DNA of 64,000 nt from contig JAYGXS010000001.1 in NCBI GenBank assembly GCA_036362985.1, positions 39,868,385 to 39,932,384 of the forward strand, read 5' to 3'. Shown here in pieces: positions 47,894 through 59,895 of this stretch; within the stretch, counting starts at the first letter, position 1, and each line of letters begins with the position of its first letter. The DNA is from Ligula intestinalis. Its lineage: Eukaryota > Platyhelminthes > Cestoda > Diphyllobothriidea > Diphyllobothriidae. The notes beneath the pieces were generated by a model. That model searched no databases. It saw only the letters and a list, made by a program, of their open reading frames with translations, and was not told the origin of the DNA. The position numbers were made by a program, and so were the translations under genes.

Positions 47894-50429
47894 TGTTTAC
47901 GCTCATCTCAAAAACCTTCTGCGACTGTTTGTTTTCTATTATTTCCACTTATACTTTTTTTCGAGTGAGCTTAAGTTTGCAGTGTAAAAACTCAACTACC
48001 GCGGCAAACCTTTTCAATCAGGGCCTGCCTCCCGTTTTTCTTGTTGAATCTCGTTGGTTTTATGGTTTATAATTAACTTTCCACGATAACATCGGCCAAG
48101 TTTTTATCCCCATCAAACTGCAGTACTCGGAAATCTTGGTATAGACTGGATGTGTAACCTCACTTAATCTTTTTCGAAACTCAAGTCAAATAATCTTCCA
48201 TTCGCTCGATTTACGTCACGCCTACTATGAATGTTAGAGGTTTCGGTGAACTGTACAGTTGGGGTCCGCAATAGCACTTGAAAACTCCATCGTTCTGTTA
48301 TACCGGACAGGAGGTAATAAGGATTAAATGGGTGAAACATATCGGGGGAAAGGAAAAATAATTTAAAAAGGTAGAGCGTATACAAGTGAAAAATAAAATA
48401 AAGAATTATTTAATAATGAAATATTTGCACGCGATAATTAAAAAGCGATATAAAATCAACAGGAAATAATAAGGCCCGTGAGTGCCCAATTAGACACAAT
48501 CATCGACTCTGTGTCAACTCTACAGAGCTTATATAGAGTTTATACATAGATGGGATAGAGAGAGCTTCTTAGCCAAAAAGCAAACGCATATGGCTAAAAA
48601 GGGAAACAAAAATGAACTTAAACCTAAATAAATAAAAAACTAAAAGAAAAACTAAAGTAAACAAAACCTTTACTCAAGATAGGGCCATAATTCGACAATG
48701 AATGCCTAGTACAGTTGTGCACCTAATAAGCTGTTGTGGACCCTAAATTTAGCTGTCACCAAGTTTTTGGTTGGGATTGAAGGCGTTCGTTTTGGTAAGA
48801 ATTAGGCTTTAGACATATGTTTAGAATATGAGGTTAGGCTGCCAATATTGTCAACTTTAATTATACATCCAATTATGACAATCAAGAGAGCCGGCGTAAA
48901 CAACATTTGTTTATTATTTTCTCCTTCATCGTTATTAGGAGTCGGCTGTAAAGAATATGTGAAGGATGCTATAGACTTTCATTTTTTCCATCCGTCTAAA
49001 ATTCGCAATTTCCGAGATTTTAAACTGCGAGCTTGTGATTTATGCTTTGTTGACGAATTAAAATAAGATAATATCGTAAGGCTACTTTCCTATTTTTTGC
49101 TTCCCGAAAAAGATCCATATGCCAGTTTGCTTCGCCCCATTCATAGAACACATATTATCATCATTCCCGCAGGAAAAGGGCAGTTGATTCCCTTTTTCTG
49201 ATAAGGGAAACATATGCGACCGTTTTCGAAATCCTATATGTTCCGTTTTCACACTTGTATGTTAATAGAAGCGAAGATGCCCGTCACCGAAAATAAAGCA
49301 AAGTTTAAGGCAATCTCAAGAACCATGGTTGAGTGGTCCTGACGTTCCAAATGTGTACAGGCTTCTGTCATCAGAGGTGAGATTTTTATCCCGTCTCATA
49401 GGATTTCTAGGTGGTGGCAGTCATTGTCAATAAGGTTTAAACCAGTGCATGTATATACGTACCGAAGGAGGGTCCATTTCGAAAAAGCAGCTTTTTACTC
49501 TGTTCCTCGTGTACAAATGTAAAGCCAGTTTCCTTACTATGTCTCAGAAGTTAAAGGGAGCATTGCAAACGAACAGGAACGGTACACCAGTCTTTGCACA
49601 TATTAGCAATACGCGTTTGCCAGAGATACAAGCTGTTTCAAAAAAAGGTCTATAAAAACCAAATGAAAAAAGGTCAAATAGTAATATAGCAGAATCACCT
49701 ACGTCTTGCTGAGAGCGTGATGGATGAGCTATTGTTTTCTTTCGGATCATAGGAAAAGCACTTGTTTAATATTTAATAAAAAGAAACTAACTAAATCGTT
49801 ATTCACTGCGCACTTCATGTATAGTTTAACGTTGAAGCCACGGCTTTTTATTATTAATTGATAACTCGCGTGGTTTATTATGAGAATACAATAACTTCAC
49901 ATCACAAAATGCTGTTTTTTTTCATTTGGCTGACCTTGCAAACTGACTAACAAAATGAAGTATGTCTTTTTTTTCCGGGTGAACCCCCGCTTTTGCAGCA
50001 GTCAAATCCCAGAACATATAAACGAAGGCGTATAAAGATAGAAACCATCCTAAACTGTCATTCCCAACAATACCCTTTAATCTTCTCTTTGTTGTACTGA
50101 CAGAAAAAAAGTCAAGAACAGTTTGCAAGCCCTATTATTTTTTCACTTCAGTGAGACACGCGAGACGTTTGGAGGTCCAAAAAAGGCAAGTCCGTAGGGA
50201 ACTCGAACGATGTTAAATGTTGGTGCATCACATTTTAGTCTGTAAAAGTTTTAACAAGCTTTTTGACTACGTTTCGTTAGCTAATAAGATCAACAGGGTG
50301 CGTATTAAACAAGAAAAAGGTTGCAAGCCCTCCGTACGCTTCCATGAAAAACAAACAAAGGAGAGCCGCCAACGCTCTGGCACCTGCTACCATACATACA
50401 AAAAATGTCAAAAGCAACTTAGCGGATCG
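47894..50429. other. Unassigned DNA
   Basis: No gene was recognised. It holds the A-rich repeat at about 48590-48690. Confidence 0.4.
48590..48690. repeat. A-rich repeat with AAACTAAA-type units (copy 3)
   Basis: AATAAAAAACTAAAAG, AAAAACTAAAGTAAACAAAA and similar words, as at 370-545 and 38220-38460. Confidence 0.4.
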
Positions 50430-50938
50430 CTGCGGAGCTCGGGGTCGGTATTGCTCATCGCTCGACAGCTACCATGCGTTCACGAGTCATGCAAATAAAA
50501 GACCCACCGGATGTATGCGAGCAATCTGGTTTCGTTTATTAGGGGCCATGTCGCGACTGTTCTTGCCATTATAGAGGGCAGACCAAGCGAAGACTTAGCT
50601 CGCGAATAGCGGAACACAAACGGGCAGTGCGGAGAGGCGACCCACTGTCCAAGATCGCTACCCAGACTCTGCAAGAAGGCCATGAATTCGACTTCTCGGG
50701 CACCCGGATAATGGCACGCGCTGCTAATAAGATGGGGCGAGAACTACTAGAGGCCTGGATATCAGACTCTTACTCCATCAACAGGCATGTGGATGTATCG
50801 ACTTGTTATTTTGTCATCCGTGCTCGCGATCAAGCGCAACGATCCAGTTCCTGTCCGAACGCGCAGGCTGCCACGTCAAGGTCATACGTCACAACTCTAG
50901 GGACGTGCGTGGGGAGACACGATAAGATGATGTGAGCA
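50430..50938 (+). pseudogene. PLE group C GIY-YIG endonuclease with one internal stop
   Basis: A single plus-strand frame reads ELGVGIAHRSTATMRSRVMQ, SGFVY, an in-frame TAG, GPCRDCSCHYRGQTKRRLSS, RIAEHKRAVRRGDPLSKIA, GHEFDFSGTRIMARAANKMG, RELLEAWISDSYSINRHVDV and on to TGA at 50936-50938. ELGVGIAHR parallels FGIGVAHRPEA of the group B element. GFVY and HYRGQT are the GIY and YIG halves (YRG here for Y[IV]G). C-x-x-C cysteines are kept in CRDC. The only disabling change in the domain is the TAG right after GFVY. The reverse transcriptase part is missing. Confidence 0.8.
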
Positions 50939-51030
50939 TGGACGTGGCGTGGGCATGGACCAATCACAACTGCCGCCCCTCTTCCGCCCCCATTTACGCA
51001 TAGGCAACGTTTGTTGCTTTTTGGTTCTCT

Positions 51031-51064
51031 CTGACGATGGCTTCTCTCGTGAAGCTGATAGCTC
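51031..51064 (+). ncRNA. Degenerate hammerhead-like motif at PLE group C end
   Basis: CTGACGA (51031-51037), stem II GGCTTC/GAAGCT with a TCTCGT loop, then GATA (51057-51060) in place of GAAA and GCTC. It lies about 90 bases 3' of the endonuclease stop on the same strand, the expected place for a PLE hammerhead. It is probably inactive. Confidence 0.5.
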
Positions 51065-51104
51065 AGAAGTAGAAAATTGTCGTTCGCCTTTTCTTCTTTG
51101 CAAG

Positions 51105-51310
51105 AAGTAGATATGATCGCTGGGACAAGAGTTCTACTTGGCTGACGTTTCGGAATCCGTCGCGGATATATCAGATATATCAAACAATAGCTGACCAATT
51201 TCTGCTATAATGACTGATGATGGATCCGCGAGGCGAATAAAACTCTTATACTAGCAATCACATATACTCCTTCTCACTTACTATCTGGGACTCGCATATG
51301 CGCTTTTATC
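51105..51310. repeat. Inverted pair of PLE terminal repeats, copy 6
   Basis: The left arm (51105-51175) faces minus and carries, on that strand, CTGATATATCCGCGACGGAT, TCCGAAACGTCAGCC and a CTTGTCCCAGCGATCATATC block. The right arm (about 51212-51300) faces plus and carries CTGATGATGGATCCGCG, then jumps straight to AGGCGAATAAAACTCTTATA, so stem II's 3' half and GAAA are deleted. Both arms point outward. The pair follows the group C endonuclease and precedes the RTE LINE. Confidence 0.65.
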
Positions 51311-51329
51311 GAGAGTTGGTTAAGGTGTC

Positions 51330-52510
51330 CTTATGGTATCGTGTTGTTTTTCCTTATTAACAAGCATCCATAGCGACATCTTCGGAAAAGAGTCCTTTGG
51401 GAAATCGCTTGTCTTGCATCCTCCTGTGGTGGCCGCTCCATCGCGGTTGCAGTTGCCTCAACATGACGAGGATATGAAAGTATTTTGGTTAGCTCCAAGA
51501 CTTCACTCTCCTCGATCCTGTCCTGACGTCGCGACTTTTGTATTCTTCAGAGATAGCTTAGTGGAATTGATCGGGTTTCATGGATTGGTTGGAGTAGATA
51601 TTCCAAGATACCGTGTATACGGTAGTCCCTTCAGGACAACGGCCTCGCAAATCTTGAGTTTGGTTGTCAGATGAAGGTCGTGACGAGTTCATCTGGACGC
51701 TAGCAGGCAGTCGAAGGTCTGGCTAGCTTTGCAGATCCAGCGCACAACTTCGTCGAGGCTTCTTACGCTGCGTGGGAGAGTGCTGTATAGCGAGGGCAAG
51801 ATGTTCATGGTTTTAGTTTGCGCGATATTGTATTTAGTAACGGGTGCCGGTTGGTCTGCTTGATTGCCAGTTCGACTTTAGTGCAGCCAGGGGCAAGGCG
51901 TTTCATACATATTTGCATATCCTTTTCCGTCGCGGTGTCGAGTGCGCAATCGTCCGCGAAGGTCAGATGGTGGACGTGTTGAGGCCTGGCTTCGCTTGTT
52001 ATTGTGAAGATGCTCGTCAGTCCTGTAGGCGATGCCGTCACGATGCCCTCATCAAGGCTGGCACCCACCAGTACGGCAAAGAATATGATGATGAAGACGA
52101 GGGAGGGGACTTCGAATCCCTGTGTCACTCCATTGGCTCAAGGCGTTCTTCGGAGACAGCTGCGTTGGCAGTTACGTATGCCATAATCCCGCGTGTAGCT
52201 GATGTACCATGTGCGCGTGAATGGCTCAGTACAGTCGAATTTCTGCATGATTTTTTACAGTCCATCACTATTTACTCTATCGAAGGCAGTTTCCAGAGTC
52301 ACAAAGTCTTTTTGCAGTGAGTTTGTATTTCCTGCTAATTATGTTCTCGCTGACGGACGGAGAAGATCAGGTCGGTTGTTCCGCGGCGTCGACAGAAACC
52401 ACATTGACCATTCGAGAGCGGACGGGGAACAATAAGTTATCGATAAAAATAAAAATAAAGATCTTCCCGGCGATCTTGAGCAGCAAAATATCTAAACTAG
52501 TCATTTATGT
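51330..52510 (-). pseudogene. RTE-type LINE reverse transcriptase relic
   Basis: Minus strand, in order: LLLKIAGKIF (about 52460), GQCGFCRRRGTTDLIF (about 52400-52360), an open frame 52128-51805 with FIIIFFAVLVGASLDEGI and the catalytic HHLTFADDCALD (FADD at 51960-51949), then a C-terminal part with MLRQLQPRWSGHHRRMQDKR and FPKGLFSEDVA (about 51470-51380). I recognise these as the reverse transcriptase and C-terminal motifs of flatworm RTE-type LINEs. The palm motif A region (normally F.D...AFD) is broken by frameshifts. The apurinic endonuclease half is missing, so it is 5' truncated. Several stops make it dead. Confidence 0.75.
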
Positions 52511-54300
52511 TCTGCGACATGCCATTTTGAGTGGTAAAAGTAACGTCAGCGCAGTGTCGTGTCGCTCGGTATTTGGGCGGCCGCTCCAGAACAAGGTGTG
52601 ACCAGCATCCGAATCCCCCCAGCTGCCCTTGTTCGGGTGTCACTTGAAGCAGCGATGCTATCCTTCAGCGCACCATTTTTCGAACGACTAGCGGATTCCT
52701 TCTTGATGCCCAGTCATTTCTCGGATTGTCTAAAAGATAACCAAAATCGCAGGCTGCCAGGATGAACAGACTCATCATAGCAGTCCGCGGGGTGGAATGG
52801 GATGAGTTAGGACAGTGATTGTTGTATCTTTGAGTATATAGACTTTTAAATTTATATCTGCAATCCACGGTGAACGTGCGGATGACGTGAGCGCAAACAT
52901 TTGTTTGGAGCACCTTTTCTAGCCTCGTTCCCACGATGGAGGTAAGCAGTGTTGGCCCTAGATAAGGTTGAAATCCACTGACTTAATATAGTCAAAGAGC
53001 AGCCCAATTTAGCCTGCGCTACCTACGGTTTTGCATGTCGTCTTCTCCGTGGGATTTTTGAATGTGGCGGAACGGGAGGAGGAGGAGGAGGGGTGGGAAT
53101 AAAGGGGAACCATCAGTACCGAATGCTAAGACACGGTACGGGATATCCTCAATTGGTTGAGCCTGCCGGTCGAGGCTGTTACTGGTCGTTAAGCAGAGCA
53201 TAACTCCAGAGAGCCACAGATGAGAGTTGGGTGTTAGTTAAAGGACGTTGGGCGTAGTCACCACCTGTACGAGGCAAGGCCCGTAACCCACGATAATCTT
53301 CATGAGGGACCCATATCTGAACACACCAACACTGCAGGTGCGTGCTTACAAACAAAGATAGTCTGACCATCGCTTACGATGATATTTACCGTTGGCATCA
53401 CAGCAGATTGGGCACAGGGACAGTGACCTGCGCATGATTTAATTTATAGCGATAGTAAACTTGCGCGACATTAACCACCCTCTCACCTCCGTCATCCATA
53501 TGGACCGGGTGTAAAGCTAAACGTATGCAGAGCACGGGCGGGAGCTGGTGCTAGGGGCTTGCGCGGCGGACACTCGGACACATGCGTATCACCATAACTC
53601 AAGTGCGGCGTTTCTTGTGACTGCGCATCGCCTACAACACCCACCATCTCCTGTTCTAGTCTCTGTGTTGGTCGAGCGCATTTACCGCGTAGCGTGTGTA
53701 GGAATTAGAAGATACACATAGTACTGATCATGCGAAATAATTTATCCGTCAACCGACAACGTTTCAGGCCATAAGGGGTGAATACTTAATAAGAGCGACC
53801 ATTCTGGACATATTCTTGACAGGCCTAATTCATGCAGACATTCCTTTTTTTAATTTCATATCCTCTTCGAAATAAGATCAGCAAACAAAGGATTAGGAAA
53901 TTAATTCTACAGCCATCGAGGACTTTAAGTTGAGTGTCTTTTCTGGGAAGTACTTTCGTCTTATTACACTAAACCAGTCCCTACGTAGCATACCTCTACT
54001 TCCGATACCGACGAATATGGGCGGAAACCCGAGCGCATCTAAATAGCATGCAGTTGACAAAACCAGTTAGCTGTATTTTCAGTTAGACTGAAATGTGTTC
54101 ACGCAACCTAGAATAAACAACAAGACCACAAGCAACCACCAATATCACTCCAAAGTCATCGCACAATTATTTACAGAATACCCGTTGATTAACTTTCACT
54201 AATCATTAACAGAACTCACGCGTCTCGCTCTGCCTCGGGGCCCACTCTCGAGTTCCGCCAGCAACCGAAGAGTAGCTAGTATCGTAGGTAAAAGAAGATT
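52511..54300. other. Unassigned GC-richer stretch
   Basis: No gene was recognised. Base composition is higher in GC than typical here, with a (GGA)-rich run near 53070 and a GC-rich block at about 53500-53700. Part may be the upstream portion of the LINE or another element. Confidence 0.4.
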
Positions 54301-54456
54301 GCCAGTGAAGTCAAGGGAAACGGGAATGGCTATTTCTGGCATATTAGCCGTCATCAGTCAGTCCTACCCAATCCGAAGTGGTGCAACCCCCGAGGTTCGA
54401 ACTCGCAACCTTTTTGATCAGAAGTTTGATGCTCTAACTATGGAGCCACGAGCTTG
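54301..54456 (-). mobile_element. tRNA-derived SINE, family A (single, minus)
   Basis: Read on the minus strand: head with A box CGTGGCTCCATAGTTAGAGC, B box CGAGTTCGAACCTCGGGG, then GTTGCACCACTTCGGATTGG, GTAGGACTGACTGATGACGG, CAGAAATAGCCATTCCCGTT and a tail ending in CACTGGC. It is the cleanest non-palindromic copy of family A and defines its head-to-tail order. Confidence 0.75.
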
Positions 54457-55219
54457 TTGTTTTGCCGGCTTAGTTTGAAATATACTGAGACTATTTAATG
54501 GACGTCCAGCGGTCGCAAACGGATTTTAATCGTCCCGCTCTGTCCTGGGTCTAAGTTTCAAGCACCGCGTAAAGCAGTACAGCGGCTAGTAGTTTTGGCA
54601 CATAAAATTTCCAACAACGAAAAAGGAAAAAAGATCAGTATCTCTGGTCCTTGCCAGTACTACTATCTGCCCATGCACATAATATCTGCGAGAGCGCTGC
54701 GAACAAAACCAACCTCAAGCAATATCATAGCAACCACACTTTTTAGAACTCGTATTGCCTTCTAATTTCGGAGGCCTTTGCTCTTTGAATCTTACCCGCC
54801 TACTCAGTAATAGAAGAAACCCCCCCCCCCTTCTGTTGATGTGGATGTTTACCATGCGATCTTCCTCGGTGACTTTGTGGCGTACGGTGCACATAAGTAA
54901 GCTGAGCATACTGTCAGATGTATCATTTTCAGGGTGCATAGACAAAAGTCAATTAGACCACACAAGTCCAACGAGATGAATATGGCGAACAAGTTTTATA
55001 AAGTATCATTTGTGAGGTTGACTCTCAAATGTGGGCGTTCAGCCAACACAAATGAGAGACAACCATGTTCACACAGACTTCAGAGAATAATTATATTTCA
55101 GTTTCGTTCTAGTGTTTCTAAGTATTGCTGAATATGACAGTAGATGAGACTACCGAAATCAACAATGAATGATAAATTAGGGGAAGAAAACAATTAACGA
55201 CGGAAAAGAGAGACTAAAA

Positions 55220-55395
55220 TGGTCAATACTGACTTATTGACCATCATTAGCCAGTCCCCAGTGGTGCACCGATCGTGGCTCAGTAGTTAGAGCTCCGGAC
55301 TCCTCGTTAGCAGGCTGCGAGCGCTTCACCACCCGCGGTCCGGTATGGCTGGCTGATAATGGGTAATAAGCCGGAGTTGACCTCTGTGATCTTTG
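55220..55395. mobile_element. Palindromic tRNA-derived SINE, family A
   Basis: A minus-facing tail (55220-55268: complement of GACTGGCTAATGATGGTCAA) is joined to a plus-facing unit with A box CGTGGCTCAGTAGTTAGAGC, a degraded B box region and tail GGTATGGCTGGCTGATAATG, GTAATAAGCCGG. It has the same head-to-head layout as the SINEs at 8.3 and 43.8 kb, but here the complete head faces plus. Confidence 0.65.
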
Positions 55396-55689
55396 TTATC
55401 TTTATTAGCCTATAATAATAGTCACTGGGAGGCTGCTGACAGGGCTCGAATGCGACCTTGCACCATAAGTAGAGAAAGCACATACTACAATTTTATTGTT
55501 GACTTCCACCATATTGGTGTGGTGTATCACCGGTTTGTCATAAATACGGTTTGCGACACAGGTTTTCCACTACATCTTGTTAGCGCTCTTGCACGCCGAT
55601 GGATTTGATGTTCATGACCGGAGTCCATCAGTCAAACGTAACGATCTACAACACCTCCAACCCTTCGCGAAAAAAAGATGCTGGCTTAG

Positions 55690-56350
55690 GGCTGAGATTA
55701 CTTATGCTGAAGGAGAGTTGACAATATTATCTGTTGGTTTCATTAGGCGCCGTTCTTTCTCAGTGATCAAATTTTAGCGTTTGAGTTCTCCAATTAATTT
55801 ATTCAGCCGACTTGTAACTGCTTTGGCTTCTGCGCTCCGTGCTGGTCTGTAGAATTCTCTGTCATCAAGTAGAGTTTAGGCTTTTTCATTGTAGCCTCCT
55901 CGGTTCATTACGACCGTTGACCGTCCTTTATCCGCGGGTAGAATTGTAATATGGTCATCTATTCTTAGTTATTTAATATATATCAGCTCACTCTTCGACC
56001 AACCCGTAGGCTGGTCGGTGTGTCATCAGCAAGGAGGTGACGCGTTGTCCAACGGAATGTTCTTCTTCCTTTGCCGTTTCCGGCCTCACAAGGATGGCTT
56101 CTAGTGATACAATGACATTTGCAGGGTCGGCATTGGTGGTGTTAAAACAAGCTTCATGCTGGAGTACTCGTAGTTGCTGCTCCGTTGGCTGTTTGGAGGA
56201 GAGGTTATGCACCAAGTTTGAGCGTCCTGTATCAGATGGTTGTAACTTATACCGCATCTGCTCCAAGATTACTCGCTTCTTGGCTTTCCTGAGAAGCGCC
56301 AGCGGAACAATTGTCTGACTAAGGTCCTTTGTGATGGGATCACAGAGAAC
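55690..56350 (-). pseudogene. PLE group D N-terminal and early reverse transcriptase region
   Basis: The minus strand reads LSQTIVPLALLRKAKKRV, then NLSSKQPTEQQLRVLQHEAC (56266-55988 frame) and SLLMTHRP, then after a frame change ITILPADKGRSTVVMNRGGY, REFYRPARSAEAKAVTSRLN and EKERRLMKPTDN. The LSS..PTEQQ..VLQ block and the ILPADKGR.TVVMN block are the conserved start of Penelope-like reverse transcriptases. Motifs A-C and the endonuclease are not found downstream (below 55690). A stop falls after NEKA and the two blocks are in different frames. Confidence 0.75.
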
Positions 56351-56556
56351 GCGTTCAAAAAGTCTTCTATTTTGTTCGATCAGAGCCTTGTATTAATGTT
56401 TACGCAGGTATCAGTCATCAATCAGAGCTCTCATCATCTGCTCAGTAAACCTCTTCGCAAGTTTTCTGCCCACAGCCGTTTTAACGGGAGACATAGCTCA
56501 GACATCGAGGTGTCAGTCCGTCTTTCATGCATTGGTGCAAAAAACGTATTTGACCC

Positions 56557-56920
56557 ATAGTTCATGTTTGGCTCACCGGAATAAATCTGTTGGTTTACTG
56601 ACGGTTCGGACACCTGGGCCGGCTGTTCTTTGTCAAAGCGTAAGCTGACTTTATCGATCAGAAAAGTTAAAGTTGCGGCTGTACGTGTTGGCCTTCGGCT
56701 GATAGATTTTCCTCCGCCCGCTGTTTGGCCCTCCGTGTCAAATTTTGGCGAAGCAGCGAGCGGCGGAAAATATATCAGCCGAAGGCCAACACGTACAGCC
56801 GCAACTCTAAATTTGCTGAATAATGAAGTCAGCATACGCTGCGACAAAGGTCAGTGGGCCCAACTGTCCAAACCATCAGCAACTAACAAATTTATTCCGG
56901 TGAGCAAATCATGAACTATA
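56557..56920. repeat. Inverted repeat upstream of PLE group D fragment
   Basis: The arms about 56557-56729 and 56746-56920 are diverged reverse complements enclosing a spacer of about 16 bp. The best-kept block is GGCTGTACGTGTTGGCCTTC (left arm), which recurs as reverse complement in the right arm. It lies just upstream (minus sense) of the PLE N-terminal region, so it may belong to the same element's 5' part. Frames of 94-137 codons here are by-products of the palindrome. Confidence 0.7.
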
Positions 56921-57477
56921 GTTCTTATCCCGGAATTCTAACTTTGTCAAATTTGTGAACTTAGTTGATCATATGCTGCTGTCTCTCGTGTAGGGAATAT
57001 GTACCAGCTGCGGGCTCTCCGAACAGCTAAAAGCACCAGTATTGTGCTTTGTCCTCCCCAGTTCGCGAACGAACCGATCGCAGGAATGCACAAGAATGCT
57101 TGCGGTTGAATTTTTTTGTGGTGGCTGACCTGTCCGCGTGATAAAATCCTTCGTAATAACCAAGCCAGAATTCTCACACAAATTCACCAGTGCTAGAGCC
57201 ACTCCCATGTGGTTTTGACTGCAAGTCAAAGTGGTTAACGGGGTGTTGCCGCTGATAAGCGATGACTGAGTCCTGGGCGTTACTTTATGTCACAGTTAAC
57301 GTAATAGCTAGGCCTTTGGCACGATCGAACACTTCAGTGACTAGACCCTTGTGATTCATACATGCGCTCTATGAAGTAAATTACAATGGCGCTTGTCCAC
57401 GCTTCCAAGTTGCATGAACCACGATCAATTATCGACAGTCAAACTTCATCCAATTGCCAATAGAAGCGAACAGACGA

Positions 57478-57720
57478 GTCCCAGGAAGTTATTGAGAAGG
57501 AAGAGAAGATTGGACCGCTGGGACGACACCCTTATTCCCCTGACGTTTTGACCTCCGTCGCGGATTCTTCCCCAGAGACATGAGCAGAAAATAATAGCAT
57601 GTCATGTTGTTGATGAAGAATTCGTGACGGAGGTTGAAACGCCAGGTGAATAAAAGTGTTTTCCCAGCGGTTTAGTCTTCTTCTTCTTCTTCTTCTCCTC
57701 CCTCATCCAGTTGTCTGCTA
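57478..57720. repeat. Inverted pair of PLE terminal repeats, copy 7
   Basis: Left arm 57478-57583 (minus-facing) and right arm about 57599-57720 (plus-facing) are reverse complements with a spacer of about 15 bp. The right arm has TTGATGA (57610-57616), stem II GAATTCGTGACGGAGGTT, GAAAC and GCC for the cleavage triplet. The left arm reads CTGGGGA and AAAACGTC on its own strand. Neither has an intact hammerhead core. A CTT microsatellite (57678-57697) ends the right arm's conserved block. Both arms face outward. Confidence 0.75.
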
Positions 57721-59733
57721 GGGTCGTCGTTTGGCTTCCACGTCAAAAGGTAGTTTCGCTTTCCGTTTTTTAAAGACTTAGTCAGGGTTTTCATTGAAGG
57801 TTCGAGGAGATTCGTATTATTTCCGGCTAGTGGTAAATGGGCGCAAATTGGCGCGCAGGTTGCAGTAACCTGTGATGTCGTGGTTGCCATCATGGGTTCC
57901 AACAGCCGGTATTAGTGATATTAGTACTTAAAGATGTCAAAAGCAAGAGAAATGTCTTTGGATTTCAGTTGGTTTTGCCTTTCATTGGCGAAATCTTGCG
58001 TTTTAAGACCTGAGCCATTATTGCGGGCAACGGAAAACCCACGAAACTTCAGTACTGAATTCGGGAAATGCAACCCCCTTCATAAGCCCCGTTGAAAAGT
58101 GTAAACAACTCGAGGTAAAGGTCTTCAGAAGTCGCGGATTAAATTGATTAATTTCTGTGATGGACTTTTAACTCTACTTTATAATGCTGCCACAGAAGAT
58201 TTAGTTAACTGTTCAGCCTTCTGTAAACATCGCTGTGTGTGAATTGAAATTTACAAGACATTAACCGCGCGGCTGATTTCCGGAACTGAACCTAAGCCGT
58301 CCGCGGTGTCTGAAAGACATATTCTCGATGTTTCATCCTAGTTGAATACTGTACAGCCTCTGCTGCATGGAATACGCCCATTAATTCGACTGCTCTACAA
58401 AAACTCGCAAAATAACATCAGATAGTAGGCTAAGTTGTTAAGACGTAAGCTGTATTTTCTACATCCTGTAGAGGTCCTCTCACCCCCTAAGATACAAAGA
58501 GTTTGTTTTTGACGTGTCATGGTCCTATTTATCAATTCCTCTTTCTATAGTATACACATCTAAACTGCAATGCGATGCTGGACCCCTTCAACCATTTCAG
58601 TGACCTACTTTCTACCCTCCCGACCCCAATTTTCCCGCGACATGCACCTGAACTTATCCGTATATCACCAAACTCCATTTTTGTTGCTAAGGCAGGACAG
58701 GTCTAAACAAAAGTTACGAAGACGGCACCGTATTTTAGGTCCCCCCGCTCCGGGGGTGTCGTGCACCTTGTCGTAGGCGGTACATCGCGGGGGGCTGGCG
58801 ATTACGCTGACGCACCGCCAGAGATGTGACTATGGCGTGATTCGGCGCGAGGACAAGGCCTTGCCCCCCCCTCCCGACTTGGGGGTCGTTCGGGCCACAC
58901 ACGCACATCAGCGAACAAGCCAGGCGTACAATTGTGGCCGGGGCCGTAGTGCACCCGAAACTGATACAAACGCATCGCGGGGGTGCCGCGAAGGGAGGGA
59001 GAGCTGCGACATCCATCATAACAGCGACTCCGTGTTTACCTTAGCCGACACGCCAGGCCACTGGGAGAGAGAGGGCAGGTTGAGCCTGCGGTGAACACTG
59101 GTACCACACACGCAGGCCATCATTGTAAGTTCTCGCTGCGCTTTTGAAGTTCTTCTATGCTGTTTTAACCGAGGAACACAGAGGGCAAAAACCAAGCCGA
59201 GGTGTCCCCTTCTGTCCTACTTAGAGGAGAGGACCATAAACAGTAAATCTGTGTGCGACAAGGTGGCCTTTAACTGACGGCACCAGATGATATCAATGAA
59301 TCATTGCGACTGAATCGATCTCTGCTGTGGAGGGAAAACGTAGCGGATGTCGCGAAACGTGGTCCTAGCTTCGATTAACATTTTTGCGTAGCATACCTTC
59401 AGCGGTACAGTGGTCCTGCTATGCATACTGCAAAACGACCACAACTAGTAAGGTAAGATATGAAAGAGGAGAGATGAACTGCTGTACCATTGCTATATCA
59501 ATCCCTCCCCGAAGTGTCTAATCCATTAAAGTAAGCATACAGCGCAAATTCAGTTTTTTTCTTTTTATCTATTCAGGCGGATCTGTCATTTGCTAAATGG
59601 CCCCTATTACCGAACACTGCTGTATCGTAGGTGATCTGCTCCATAGTTCAGGGGAATGCACATATATGTGGTAGACTTTAGCCATTGAAGGGACATCAGG
59701 AACGCATTAAGACGAAATCTAGACAGTGAAACT
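57721..59733. other. Unassigned DNA with a GC-rich block at about 58730-59100
   Basis: No gene was recognised. The GC-rich block contains several C or G runs of six or more. It could be an unrecognised element. Confidence 0.4.
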
Positions 59734-59745
59734 AATGAGATATGT
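59734..59745. repeat. Target-site duplication, left copy
   Basis: AATGAGATATGT, identical to 61909-61920. It brackets the PLE composite. Confidence 0.8.
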
Positions 59746-59895
59746 TCAATAGTCGAAAATATGCGAGGCCAAGGTAATTAAATAGAAGGCGGAAGAGCGT
59801 TCTCAGGGAACAATGTTTTATTTGCCCGACGTTTCGGACTCTCACTCGAGACCATTTTCAAGGAATGAAAATGTACAACTCACTGCGTGATTAAA

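Noticed and set aside
51844..52320. 158-codon plus-strand open frame
   Set aside because: It is antisense to the RTE reverse transcriptase relic, whose minus-strand motifs (FADD, RGTTD) explain the openness.
54365..54456. Possible tRNA gene on the minus strand
   Set aside because: Same reason: it is the head of SINE family A, with the shared tail continuing beyond it.
56434..56914. Overlapping 94- and 137-codon frames on opposite strands
   Set aside because: Both come from the inverted repeat at 56557-56920, which gives similar peptides on both strands.
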